This document shows positions 45,119 to 55,100 of a stretch of DNA of 64,000 nucleotides, piece by piece. The translations under genes were made by a program, and so were the position numbers. This stretch comes from Neobacillus cucumis (lineage in GTDB: Bacteria; Bacillota; Bacilli; Bacillales; Cytobacillaceae): positions 124,001-188,000 of the forward strand of contig NZ_JAFBEX010000010.1 of assembly GCF_016908975.1 (NCBI RefSeq), written 5' to 3'. How positions within the stretch are numbered: the first letter of the stretch is position 1; each line of letters opens with the position of its first letter. Under the pieces are notes generated by a model. It searched no databases. It saw only the letters and a program-made list of their open reading frames with translations, and was not told the DNA's origin.

Positions 45119-46618
45119 TTACTCAACTTTTTTCCCGCGCTTAATTATTAATAATAAGAAGATGATTGTAAGAAATGCCACACCAGCAATTGCAGCAACG
45201 AGAGGAATATTCAGCCCGCTTTTTTCAGCGAGGACATAGATCTCTGAATGATCACGGTCGGTAATAAGGATATATTGATTATTTTGACTGTGGACCAAAT
45301 CCCCAGCTAGTAAACCACGCAACTCCTTATTGGCAGCGAGCTGCTTGTCCGTTAAGATTACTTTTTGTGATTTTGTGGAATTATTAATCGCAATAACCGA
45401 TGTTTCACCTTTATAGGAACGCTTATAGACAAGCATCCCTCCTTTATCATAAAGGACTTCCATAGTCCCTCTTGTTAAGGATGGAAGCTCGTTTCTCAAT
45501 TCAGCCAGTTTGGTTGTGTAATCAATCAAGTCCTTTTCAGAGCGAAAGTTCATCTGCCTGCGATTATCAGGAATTTCACCGCCATTTAAGGCAATATCTG
45601 TCCCATAATAATAAATTGGAATTCCAGGGGTAGTGTAAAGATATGTTAATGCCGTCATCCAACGAGACCCAGGAAATTGACGCTTGTCAACAATGTCTTT
45701 CGTAAACCGTGCGGTATACTCATTATCAAAGAAATTTGCCATTAATTCATTATTTCCGCTCCTAGTTGAAACAGAATTTAAAGCTGAAAAGGATTGATTG
45801 GTAGTGGCAAACGCTTTCCTTAATTCCTTACTTTGGGCATCATTAAACATGCTGTCAATTCCAGCGTTTTGATATTTTGCAACATCTATTGACGTATTTT
45901 CTAAAGGAACGCCCAATAGGAAAAAGTTCTTTTTCTCTTTCTTAACTGCTTTTGAAAATTCAGTCCAGAAACTTAGTGGTACTTGATTAACTTCCGGCAG
46001 GCTGAACCCGTCAATATCCGTTTTGTTAATCCACCATTTTGCCGCTTCGATTAAATAATTTTTTACTTCAGGGTTGTCCTGATTTAGGTCTGGCAAACCA
46101 TCTACCCAGCCATTATTCCCATTATCCACTTGTTGTTTTGGATGATACCAATCCTTCTTGCTAGGGTCATTTACCCACGGATGATCAGCAGCCGTATTAT
46201 TCGCTACAAAATCAATAATAACCTTCATCTTACGTTTATGTGCTTCGGTTACAAGCTTCTGAAAGGTCGTAATGGATCCAAAATGCTCGTCTGTGTTATA
46301 AAAGTCCTTTACCCAATAACCATGATAACCATTTTTAGCATTATCAAAAATGGGAGTTAAACGTATCGCCGTAAATCCCATATCATGTATGTAATCTAAC
46401 TTGTCAATAATTCCTTGGAAATCACCGCCATTATAGGTTAGCGGATTTTTTGCATTTACATCAAGGTTATTTGTTGTATCACCATCATTAAAGCGGTCCA
46501 CCATTAATGAATAAATGGTCTCATCCTGCCATAACCGATTTTCTTTTTTCACAGCAGCTTGGGCGGGAAGAGATGAACAAAGTAAAAAGGTTAACAAAAA
46601 GAGCGTTATTTTTTTCAT
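45119..46618 (-). CDS. Membrane-anchored GH13 alpha-amylase-like protein lacking the catalytic triad
   Basis: A 499-residue secreted protein: signal peptide 1-21 (ending AQA), a GH13 (beta/alpha)8 barrel, a C-terminal beta domain, then a membrane helix (about 470-492) and a basic tail. Its overall sequence is that of Bacillaceae membrane-anchored amylases (ETIYSLMVDRFNDGD, GGDFQGIIDKLDYI, TTPGIPIYYYGTDIAL). But the catalytic positions are changed: region II reads GFSLPEV (Pro208 instead of the nucleophile Asp), region III LLGVPL (Val237 instead of the acid Glu), region IV DNEY (Tyr301 instead of Asp), and region I VANN. The frame is intact. Predicted to be a pseudoenzyme, perhaps glucan-binding. 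Confidence 0.88.
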   Translation of the reverse strand: MKKITLFLLTFLLCSSLPAQAAVKKENRLWQDETIYSLMVDRFNDGDTTNNLDVNAKNPLTYNGGDFQGIIDKLDYIHDMGFTAIRLTPIFDNAKNGYHGYWVKDFYNTDEHFGSITTFQKLVTEAHKRKMKVIIDFVANNTAADHPWVNDPSKKDWYHPKQQVDNGNNGWVDGLPDLNQDNPEVKNYLIEAAKWWINKTDIDGFSLPEVNQVPLSFWTEFSKAVKKEKKNFFLLGVPLENTSIDVAKYQNAGIDSMFNDAQSKELRKAFATTNQSFSALNSVSTRSGNNELMANFFDNEYTARFTKDIVDKRQFPGSRWMTALTYLYTTPGIPIYYYGTDIALNGGEIPDNRRQMNFRSEKDLIDYTTKLAELRNELPSLTRGTMEVLYDKGGMLVYKRSYKGETSVIAINNSTKSQKVILTDKQLAANKELRGLLAGDLVHSQNNQYILITDRDHSEIYVLAEKSGLNIPLVAAIAGVAFLTIIFLLLIIKRGKKVE

Positions 46619-46741
46619 GACTTTTTCCTCCTTAAAAAAGGAAGAGGTAAGGTTCCCTCTTCCCAATAAATATTTTAATCGAATACCGTATTTATTCCAA
46701 ATTTTTATAATTATTTTTCAAAATAAACTTCTCGATTAAAA

Positions 46742-48589
46742 TTAATTGATGATATTTATATTATAATTTTTAAACCACGTATGGAACTGCACCAAATAAG
46801 CTAATAATTGTGGTCCCGTCATAAGCTGGCCAAACCAAGGTTCCTTAAAAGAATCCCCGCCGGACTCGACAATACTTTGTAATTGTTCTTTTTGGAAAAT
46901 CTCATGCAATATAGAAGATTGATCTTGTAAAATTGTTTGCAACCATTTTTGAATAGCTGCAGTATATTCAGGATTATGTGTTTTGGGGTATGGACTTTTC
47001 TTTCGATAAAGAACTTCCTCTGGCAGGATTCCCTCAAAGGCTTTACGAAGAAGCCCTTTTTCTCTGCCGCGATACATTTTCATATCCCAAGGGATATTCC
47101 ACAAATATTCTACAAGACGATGATCAGCAAAAGGAACCCGGACCTCAAGGCTGGCCCCCATGCTCATTCTATCTTTTCGATCAAGTAGTGTGGTCATAAA
47201 CCAAGTCATATTGATATAAAATAATTCTCTTCGCTTTGCTTCTTCAAAGCTTTCTCCTTCTAGTTTGGGAGTTTCCGCTATAGCCCGTTGATATTGATCC
47301 ATACAAAATTCACTTAAATTTAATTTTTCCTGCCAATATGGCTTGAGCAGATTTTGCCTTTCATTAACAGAACGCATCCAAGGAAAACCAGGTCGTTCTA
47401 GATCCTGTTTACGATGAAACCATGGATACCCTCCGAATATTTCATCAGCACATTCTCCGGATAAACTAACAACAAAGTCCTGTTTAATTTCTTTACAAAA
47501 CCAAAGTAAGGAGGAATCTACATCAGCCATGCCAGGAAAATCTCTGACTGAGGTGGCTTCAATTAAATCATGAACTAATTGGGCTTGGGTGATGGTCTTG
47601 TTATGGTGCTGGGTAGCGAATTTTTCAGTCATCATTTGAATAAACTTTCCATCTGCATCCGGTTGAAATTCATTCGAAGTGAAATAGTGGTCATTACCTT
47701 CATAATCAATTGAATAAGTATGGAGCTGCCCTTTTCCTTGATCCTCAAATCCTTTTGCTGCAATGGCTGTAATTATACTAGAATCGAGGCCGCCGGATAA
47801 AAAAGTACACAATGGTACATCGGAAACGAGCTGTCTTGTTACAGCATCGGTCACTAAATAGCGGACCTTCTCGGCTGTTTCCTCCACATTTTCTTTATGT
47901 TCCTCACTTTTGACGTTCCAATAACGCCATATTTTTAATCCGTTTCGTGAAAAGGTTAAAGCATGGGCAGGTCGTAATTCTTTCATTCCTTTGAAAATAC
48001 CAGACCCAGGTGACCTTGATGGCCCTACTCCAAGAACCTCTGCCAGCCCCTCACGAGTAATCTCTGTTTTTATTTCTGGATGTGCTAAGATGGCCTTAAT
48101 TTCTGAAGCAAAAATAATTCCCTTTTGGTGTTCTGTAAAAAATAACGGTTTGACCCCAAGTCGGTCTCGTCCGATAAAAAGCTGTTCTCTTTTTGGATCC
48201 CAAATGGCAAAGGCGAAGATTCCATTTAAATGTTTGACGCATTCTTCCGCCCATTCTATATAGGCAGTTAACAGGACTTCAGTATCAGAATGACCCTTAA
48301 AAGAATATCCTTTAGTAAGGAGAATTTTGCGTAGATCTTCAGTGTTGTATAATTCCCCATTGTAGCAAATGGTGTAATCATAACCCTCTTTGTGTTTGGT
48401 CATTGGCTGTCTTCCCCCTTCAGGGTCAACCACAATCAGTCTTTTATGACCAAAGCCAGCGTGAGTATTGTGCCAGATATTGGTTTCATCTGGACCTCTC
48501 TTTGCCAATGTATTCACCATTTTTACAAGGGTTTCTGTTTCATTTTTTATGGCTTTATCAAAATCAACCCATCCTGAGATTCCGCACAT
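46742..48589 (-). CDS. asnO: Glutamine-hydrolysing asparagine synthetase (AsnO/YisO type)
   Basis: A class II asparagine synthetase of 615 residues. The N-terminal glutaminase needs Cys as the first mature residue, so I start at the ATG at 48589 (MCGISGWVDF), behind GGGAGTG, rather than two codons earlier. The synthetase domain has the PP-loop LSGGLDSS and SGECADEIFGGYPW. Of the B. subtilis homologues, size and neighbourhood (yisN, yisL) point to AsnO, which acts in sporulation. No sigma-E promoter is evident. Confidence 0.93.
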   Translation of the reverse strand: MCGISGWVDFDKAIKNETETLVKMVNTLAKRGPDETNIWHNTHAGFGHKRLIVVDPEGGRQPMTKHKEGYDYTICYNGELYNTEDLRKILLTKGYSFKGHSDTEVLLTAYIEWAEECVKHLNGIFAFAIWDPKREQLFIGRDRLGVKPLFFTEHQKGIIFASEIKAILAHPEIKTEITREGLAEVLGVGPSRSPGSGIFKGMKELRPAHALTFSRNGLKIWRYWNVKSEEHKENVEETAEKVRYLVTDAVTRQLVSDVPLCTFLSGGLDSSIITAIAAKGFEDQGKGQLHTYSIDYEGNDHYFTSNEFQPDADGKFIQMMTEKFATQHHNKTITQAQLVHDLIEATSVRDFPGMADVDSSLLWFCKEIKQDFVVSLSGECADEIFGGYPWFHRKQDLERPGFPWMRSVNERQNLLKPYWQEKLNLSEFCMDQYQRAIAETPKLEGESFEEAKRRELFYINMTWFMTTLLDRKDRMSMGASLEVRVPFADHRLVEYLWNIPWDMKMYRGREKGLLRKAFEGILPEEVLYRKKSPYPKTHNPEYTAAIQKWLQTILQDQSSILHEIFQKEQLQSIVESGGDSFKEPWFGQLMTGPQLLAYLVQFHTWFKNYNINIIN

Positions 48590-48811
48590 TTGCATCTCAC
48601 TCCCTTACAAATAACTAACTGAACTATTGTTACATGCTCTATACTATTCAGCCCAGATTAAATGGTTAATTGTCCCAATTAGAATAGTACAAATACAACA
48701 AGGTTCTTCGGGATGATCATTTTTATACTTAAGATTTAAAAATAATCCGGTTATAAAAAGACTGGAAGATGTCTAAAAAGGAAAATGAAAGCAACTGCAC
48801 GGAGGTAAATG

Positions 48812-49375
48812 ATGAGTCGACAACAACGATTAAAACTATATGATTTTCAAGCTAGAGCTTACAATTTGGGTACCGTGGAACAAATTAATGACCAGTGGAT
48901 TTTTTTCGATGAGGAAACAGAGGAAGCTACAATGTTAGATGATTTTATTCATCAAGAAATTGAAGTTTTCCGCTTGAATCGCTGGAAGAAAGGAATATTA
49001 CGAGAACCTGGAAAAATCAATTGTGGGAAAGAAGCGATTATGCTTCGCGACCATGATACCATTAGAATAAGAAAAGATTTAATTTACTCTCTTGAAAGGC
49101 TTTTGGAAGGGGTAAATGATGATGCTTTTTTCCAGTTTGTTACGACATTAAATTCATTAAATTTTTCCATTTATGATTGCATCTATTGTTATAACCATTT
49201 ATCCTTCTTATCAGATGAAAATCGAAAAGATGGAGTAAATTTTATGGTATTTGATAATCAAGAACAGATTTGCAATGTTCAACATCATTTTTGCTATTAC
49301 GAAAAAGTCAATGACCGCTTTGAATTCACTCTAAACACAGGAAAAAGGTTAGTCATTGAGAAGATCATATCTTAG
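48812..49375 (+). CDS. yisN: YisN-like protein (DUF2777)
   Basis: A soluble 187-residue acidic protein; conserved-looking segments are LKLYDFQARAYNLGTVEQ and SIYDCIYCYNHLSFL. Identified by position between asnO and yisL as in B. subtilis. Two ATGs (48809, 48812) follow GGAGG; the second has the better spacing. Function unknown. Confidence 0.65.
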   Translation: MSRQQRLKLYDFQARAYNLGTVEQINDQWIFFDEETEEATMLDDFIHQEIEVFRLNRWKKGILREPGKINCGKEAIMLRDHDTIRIRKDLIYSLERLLEGVNDDAFFQFVTTLNSLNFSIYDCIYCYNHLSFLSDENRKDGVNFMVFDNQEQICNVQHHFCYYEKVNDRFEFTLNTGKRLVIEKIIS

Positions 49376-49382
49376 TCAGAAA

Positions 49383-49428
49383 AAGATGAAAAAAGCTGCC
49401 GAGGTTAAAATCTTCCGGCAGCTTTTGG
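49383..49428. terminator. Bidirectional terminator yisN / yisL
   Basis: AAAAGCTGCCGA/CGGCAGCTTTT stem between convergent genes. Confidence 0.88.
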
Positions 49429-49429
49429 T

Positions 49430-49789
49430 TTACGGATGTAAAATTGACATAGGTAATTTTACAAATCCTAGATATAGTACTAATATCCAAGCCACAATAA
49501 ACTGAATCCAAAAAGTTGAAGTTCTTCGTTTATTAATGACACGGCTAAGAATCATTTCAAATAAACCGATGAGCCAAATTCCCACAACCGCTTTTAATAT
49601 ATACCATACATCAATTTTGTAAACTGATAAAAGAAGACCTACACCTGTAGCAATAATCAACAAGTATAGTACCCTTAAAATCATTTGAATAACTTTAACT
49701 CCCTTTGTTTTACCCTTTTTATTTAATGATAGCGCTACAAAAAATAAAATGAGAGCTATAAACCATGCTGTTACATGTGCATGTATCAC
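49430..49789 (-). CDS. yisL: YisL family membrane protein (UPF0344)
   Basis: A 119-residue protein with four hydrophobic helices. It starts MIHAHVTAWFIALILFFVAL, the family's opening with its two histidines. Position between yisN and the gerP operon matches B. subtilis. Function unknown. Confidence 0.88.
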   Translation of the reverse strand: MIHAHVTAWFIALILFFVALSLNKKGKTKGVKVIQMILRVLYLLIIATGVGLLLSVYKIDVWYILKAVVGIWLIGLFEMILSRVINKRRTSTFWIQFIVAWILVLYLGFVKLPMSILHP

Positions 49790-49948
49790 AACTACTTCCT
49801 CCTTATGTATGTCCTATTCGAGATAATCATACCATAGCAGAAATCAAAATACGAAATAAAACAAGGCAGTTATCCTAACAAACTTAATAATAATGATAAG
49901 GACTATTCTTTCGCAGATGTCCTCCAAATATATTTGGGCAATTGATTC

Positions 49949-49975
49949 ACATTACAATAGCCCAGACATATGCTA
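49949..49975 (+). promoter_or_regulatory. Sigma-K-type promoter of the gerP operon
   Basis: CATATGCTA fits the sigma-K -10 consensus CATANNNTA, and an AC (-35) lies 16 bp upstream. Predicted start is near 49982, about 30 bp before gerPA. gerP is sigma-K-dependent in the B. subtilis mother cell. Confidence 0.7.
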
Positions 49976-50012
49976 ATAGAGAATCTCTATACAATAGAAA
50001 AGGGTGTTGTAT

Positions 50013-50234
50013 ATGCCAGCGATTGTTGGAGTTGCACAAGTGATTACACTTGGGAGCAGTTCTGTATTTCATATTGGTGATGTCTATAAAATCATGCCAT
50101 TTGCGACGGCTAAAACATTTTCTGGGGCTGGGTCCTTTAATACAGGGGAACAATTAAATGTTCATAATCAATTAAGTTCAACAAATACGAGTGATCCAGA
50201 TGTTATTGATCAAAACAATTTCCTTAATATGTAA
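50013..50234 (+). CDS. gerPA: Spore germination protein GerPA
   Basis: A 73-residue spore protein with the GerPA/PF fold: MPAIVGVAQVITLGSSSVFHI start, SAKTFSGAGSFNTG-like centre. The GerP set lets germinants pass through the coat and outer layers to their receptors. The ATG at 50013 is preceded by AAAGGGTG. First gene of gerPA-F, behind a sigma-K promoter. Paralogous to gerPF, including its leader ACAATAGAAAAGG. Confidence 0.93.
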   Translation: MPAIVGVAQVITLGSSSVFHIGDVYKIMPFATAKTFSGAGSFNTGEQLNVHNQLSSTNTSDPDVIDQNNFLNM

Positions 50235-50252
50235 TGATTGGGGGATCTACTT

Positions 50253-50495
50253 ATGAATTATTATATCCAGCAATCCATTCATATTCATTTTATAAAAATA
50301 GGAGGTGTTACCAATTCCTCCGTTTTACAAATTGGCAGCGCCGGTATAATAAAGCCTCAAGCTAATTTATATAACACGGGAGGTTTCACTAAACCAGCAC
50401 CTGCAGGTATAAAACCTGGAGGGCAATTTACAACCCCTGGTGGGCAAATTTTAGCGCCATCGGTTCCGTTACAAGCTGCTATCAGAACAACCTAA
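50253..50495 (+). CDS. gerPB: Spore germination protein GerPB
   Basis: An 80-residue protein starting MNYYIQQSIHIHFIKIGGVT, a hallmark of GerPB, with a Gly/Pro/Thr-rich C-terminal half. GGGGGATC lies before the ATG at 50253; an upstream frame start at 50238 overlaps this site. Second gene of the gerP operon. A 109-bp gap follows before gerPC. Confidence 0.93.
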   Translation: MNYYIQQSIHIHFIKIGGVTNSSVLQIGSAGIIKPQANLYNTGGFTKPAPAGIKPGGQFTTPGGQILAPSVPLQAAIRTT

Positions 50496-50604
50496 AATAA
50501 AGTTAACAAGAATCTTGTCTTCATGACTTAATGAAAAATAAGCAAATCGAAGCATACCTTTGCATATAGTTAAAACAATAGTTAACTTGCAGGGGGTGAT
50601 TCTC

Positions 50605-51222
50605 GTGTATCAGGATCTGAACCAATACCTTCAATGGATGCAAATGTGTATTCAAGCTCACGAGCAGAGAATTGTGGCTTTGGAACAGGCTATCCAACAG
50701 TTACAAAAACAATTAAAACAGGTTCAAGAAAAACCAATGATCAATGTGGATAGAATTGAATATAAATTTGATCAATTGAAGGTAGAGACCCTTGAAGGTA
50801 CATTAAATATTGGTTTAAATCCAAATGATTTATCTGGAATTGAAGACTTTGCTGTCCAAAATCAGTCTTTAAACACCCCTATTTCTCCAAAAGAACAAAT
50901 GCAGCGCTCAATGGACATTGAAAAGGCGATTTATGAATATTTAGAAACCGACTTACATCAAATCATTTTAGATGCTCAAAATAAGTTATTCATTCAACCA
51001 AATGACAGCTATTTTGCCTTTATAAAAGAGGATATTATTCGACAGCTTCCAAACAGAATCGATTTTCATTTAAAGGCTAACATCGAAAAAAATCGTTCAG
51101 AAGAACATAATGCTTCTATTGATGAAATGGTCATTAATTCAATTAAACAGGAAATTCAAAATGGTGTATGGACTTTTTTAAATAATTTACCTGAAAATAT
51201 GAAAGGAATGAGACCAGAATGA
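50605..51222 (+). CDS. gerPC: Spore germination protein GerPC
   Basis: A 205-residue protein, the length of B. subtilis GerPC. An N-terminal Gln-rich coiled coil (about residues 10-50) is followed by a globular C-terminal region. The GTG at 50605 follows GGGGGTGA and gives VYQDLNQYLQW; the upstream frame extension has no ribosome binding site. Overlaps gerPD by four bases (ATGA). Confidence 0.93.
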   Translation: MYQDLNQYLQWMQMCIQAHEQRIVALEQAIQQLQKQLKQVQEKPMINVDRIEYKFDQLKVETLEGTLNIGLNPNDLSGIEDFAVQNQSLNTPISPKEQMQRSMDIEKAIYEYLETDLHQIILDAQNKLFIQPNDSYFAFIKEDIIRQLPNRIDFHLKANIEKNRSEEHNASIDEMVINSIKQEIQNGVWTFLNNLPENMKGMRPE

Positions 51223-51425
51223 TCTTTCAAGTGCACAACCACATCCTTCATGTTGAGAACATAAAGATTATCGGTGTAGCAAGTTCCTCGTTATTTATGA
51301 TAGGCGATGCGGAAACCATTCAATTAGCATCCGTTTTTGATACACCTGCTGAATCCCTTATTATTGGCCCGTTTGTTCCATTAGAACAGGATGTGACGCC
51401 AGGATATGCTAGCCCGAACTTCTAA
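51219..51425 (+). CDS. gerPD: Spore germination protein GerPD
   Basis: A 68-residue protein with the GerP pattern VASSSLFMIGDAETIQLAS. ATGA overlap with gerPC and a 20-bp overlap with gerPE indicate tight coupling. Part of the coat-permeability set. Confidence 0.92.
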   Translation: MIFQVHNHILHVENIKIIGVASSSLFMIGDAETIQLASVFDTPAESLIIGPFVPLEQDVTPGYASPNF

Positions 51426-51792
51426 TGTTGACCAGTTATTCGTTAACCAGGTTGCTTTCTCATCCATCATTCAACTTGGAGATTCTTGTTATCTAAATGG
51501 ATTTTCACGGGCACTTGCCGTCCAAAGGGAAGTAGAGTTTTTTCATGGCAACGAAGGCAACTTCCCTTCCTATGGCATCTTTCGAATGCCTCTTCCACTG
51601 CCTCCAGTTAACGAAAGTATTTCAATATCACGCTACAATCAAACTCCCATAATCAAAACGAATAAAATTCATATAACAGCTGTTTCAAACTCTTCGATTG
51701 CCCATATTGGAAACACGAGGCATGTTTCAATGGAAGTAAGAATTAAACATATCCGACAGTTGCTTCCTCGGAATGAACAAGAAACGGAATAA
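51406..51792 (+). CDS. gerPE: Spore germination protein GerPE
   Basis: A 128-residue protein with two GerP-like segments (AFSSIIQLGDSCYL and AVSNSSIAHIGNTRHV), in line with the family's doubled hydrophobic motif. Starts within gerPD. Member of the complete gerPABCDEF operon. Confidence 0.92.
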   Translation: MLARTSNVDQLFVNQVAFSSIIQLGDSCYLNGFSRALAVQREVEFFHGNEGNFPSYGIFRMPLPLPPVNESISISRYNQTPIIKTNKIHITAVSNSSIAHIGNTRHVSMEVRIKHIRQLLPRNEQETE

Positions 51793-51847
51793 AAGCATAC
51801 ATTATCATATGGCCCAACAGGGAGTACAATAGAAAAGGATGTTTTTC

Positions 51848-52066
51848 ATGCCAGCAATTCTAGGACCTGTACAAATTGTTAATGTAGGCGGAGGAATTGT
51901 ACAATTCGGTGATACTCTTTATATCTCCCCAAAAAGCAGTTCAAAAACGTATTCCGGTGCAGGTGGATTTAACACTGGTGGAATCATCATCACAAATAAC
52001 GGTATAAGTGGCACCAATGTACTTGACACCAATCTGATTGATCAGCCTATAGCAGGAAATAATTAA
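51848..52066 (+). CDS. gerPF: Spore germination protein GerPF
   Basis: A 72-residue protein, MPAILGPVQIVNVGGGIVQF start, close in pattern to GerPA (SSKTYSGAGGFNTGG). AAAAGGATG precedes the ATG at 51848. Last gene of the operon; a strong terminator follows and addA is convergent. In B. subtilis yisB and sbcDC lie between gerPF and addA; here they are absent. Confidence 0.93.
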   Translation: MPAILGPVQIVNVGGGIVQFGDTLYISPKSSSKTYSGAGGFNTGGIIITNNGISGTNVLDTNLIDQPIAGNN

Positions 52067-52067
52067 A

Positions 52068-52109
52068 AAATGACATAAACCATCATAATGGTCTATGTCA
52101 TTTTTTTAT
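52068..52109. terminator. Bidirectional terminator gerPF / addA
   Basis: AAAATGACATAAACCAT/ATGGTCTATGTCATTTT stem with T7. Confidence 0.9.
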
Positions 52110-55100
52110 TTATCCACTTTTAATACATGGGCACCATCGAAGAAGAATAAATACCTTTCCGCTACGTCTCTTTTCCAAATTTGTTCAATGGCTTTTGTAT
52201 ATAAATTAATTTGTAATTTGTAGCGTTCCTCGAGGATTGGTTTTGCCTGTTCAAAACCGCCTTTATATCGATCTGTTATACCGTCGGATTTAAAATCAAT
52301 TAGCACAAGTCCATCTTCATCCTCTAAAATACAGTCGATGATCCCTTGTACAAAAACAGCTTCCTCTGCTTCATTCCAATCTGGATAAACCTCTCTTGCA
52401 GGTAATGAAACGGTAAAAGGAATCTCCCTATGAACAGCCTTGGCTTTAAAAAACCTTTGACCCAATGCTGACGAAAAAAATTGGGCAATTAATTTTACAT
52501 CAATCACTTCACTTTGTTCGGCAGTTAATAATTCTTGATTAACCATCCAGTCCAATTGGTCCCTAATTACTTTTTCATTCACTTCATTAGTCAAATCCAC
52601 ATGCTGCATGACCATATGCATAGCCGTCCCCCGTTCAGCAGGGCTTAATTGTTTCTCCTGCATAAACTTAGGCCGTTTCAGGATTGATTTACGAAAACGG
52701 CTGACAAGCTCGGTACTACTATAATCATCGGTTTGCTCGCGGACACGTTTTATTTCCGATACAGACTGCTTTGAACGGTGGCTCGCAGCACTAGGGAAAG
52801 GATACTCCCATGTCAACCTTGCATGGATTTGATCCGCTAGATTTGATGCTGATGGTACTGATTCTAAATTTTGAACCTTTTTCAGCAAGTAATCCTCTTC
52901 ACTTTCTATTTCATTCGCCTGTTTTTTTATTTCGTTAGCATGTTGCATCGTTATTTTCCAAGCTGAAGGATGGTGTGAAATCTCAAGCGGAATCTCGCTA
53001 TTTCCATCTCCCCCATTCCACAGTTCATGGGATTGATGATGCCGAATTAGAGCGGGTCCAATCCAGTCGATATAACTCATTGCAGAAACACGTTGATAGT
53101 CTTTTAATAGCCATTCTTTCTGAACAGAAACATCTTTCCACTTTTCCATTTGTTTTGCGGCATCTTTCAATGTGGCTGTCATATACAACTTTTCTTTTGC
53201 CCTTGTCATCGCAACATAAAGAACGCGCATTTCTTCAGCAAGCATTTCCATCTTCTTCTTTTGCTTAAAAGCTATTTGAGGTAGTGATGGATAGGAAATA
53301 CGTTTTTTGGCATCCACATATTTTGAAGCAAATCCATGTTCCTTATCAAGCATATATGGTTTTCGGATATCAGTCATATTAAAGTTACGGGCCATTCCAG
53401 CCATAAATACAATAGGGAATTCCAAACCTTTACTGCTATGGATGGTCATGATTCTGACAACATCCTCTTGCTCACCAAGGGCTCTAGCAGCACCCAGATC
53501 ATCTCCCCTTTCCACCATGCGCTCAATAAACCGTAAAAACCGAAACAATCCGCGGAATGAAGTTTGTTCATATTGACGCGCCCTATCATATAAAGCCCGT
53601 AAATTTGCTTGACGCTGTTTTCCGCCCGGCAGCCCGCCAACAAAATCATAAAATTGTGCATCCCTGTATAACTGCCAAATCAGTTCTGACAGTGAACCTT
53701 GTCTTGCCAATGAGCGCCACTCTTTTAATAAGTCAAAAAAGGTCTGCACCTTACGATAAAACGGTTCATTATCCTCAGCAGTCTTACTTAAACAAAAGGC
53801 AGTAACAGCCTCCCAAAAAGAACCACGTTTTCTAGTAATCCGTATCTTTGAAAGCTCCTCCTCGTTTAATCCAACGATAGGTGAACGCAAGATAGAGGCA
53901 AGCGGGATATCCTGATATGGATTATCAATCACTCTTAAAAGGGACAACATAATAGATACTTCTGTCGCTTCAAAATAACCAGATGATAAATTGGCATAAA
54001 TCGGAATCCCTTGCTGTTTGAACTCTTCCATAAACTGCGGTGCCCAAGTCATGGAACGAAGAAGAATAACAACATCCCGATACATTAATGGTCTTTCCAC
54101 TTTCGTTTTCGTGTTGTATACTGGCGTTCCATTCCCAATTAATTCTTTAATTTTTGCTGCGATTCCTCTTGCTTCAAGCTGTGACTGTTCAAGATCTGCT
54201 GCATCAAATTCAACCATATCTATTTCACTGTCAGTGTCTTGTTCTTCAGACTTTTGACTCTCAGCATTTTGGTCAATAAGGATTAGTTCCACGGGATATT
54301 CAATGTTTTCAGGATATGGCGCACCATTTCGCAATTCTGCTGCCTCATCATATTGAATCTCCCCTACCTTGACCCCCATAATTTGTTTAAAAAGATAATT
54401 AGTAGCATCAAGGACTTCTTTCCTGCTTCGAAAATTTTGAGCTAGATCAATTCGAAGTCCTGACTTGTAGCCGTCTACTGTGAAACGGTTATACTTGGAA
54501 AGGAAGAGCTGAGGTTCAGCTAAGCGAAAGCGATAAATAGACTGTTTTACGTCTCCCACCATAAATAGATTACCTGTTTCTTCATCTTCCCCTGTTACTA
54601 ATTTCAATATGGTCTCCTGGACCATATTTGTGTCTTGGTACTCGTCACAATAAACTTCTTTGAAATGGTGACGGTAAGAATTGGCTGCTTCGGATGGAAG
54701 GAATTCGCCTTGCTCCGTGATGCTTTCGGTTAATATCGCAAGACAAAAATGTTCTAGATCATTATAATCAACTAGACCTTTTTCTCGTTTCGCCTTAGCA
54801 AACCGCATTGAAAACTCTTTTACTAAATAAGCAAGTGCCTCAATTAAAGGGAGCATTTCTTGCATATCACGTAAAAAGCTCTCAGGCCTCCGGATGAAGA
54901 GCTCATCCTTTATCCCTTGAATTTTCTTCTTGGCTTTGTCTCTAAGTTTCTGTGCCTTTTCTGCTAATTCCTTATCGAAGTGATCGCCTTTTACCGGTTT
55001 TGCTCTTGTGAAAGACCAAGTTTGCATGGCCTGATATAGAGTGTTCCACGAATCCTGCTTAGCTGACATAAGGGTGTCAATCACCTGTAAATCATCTAGT

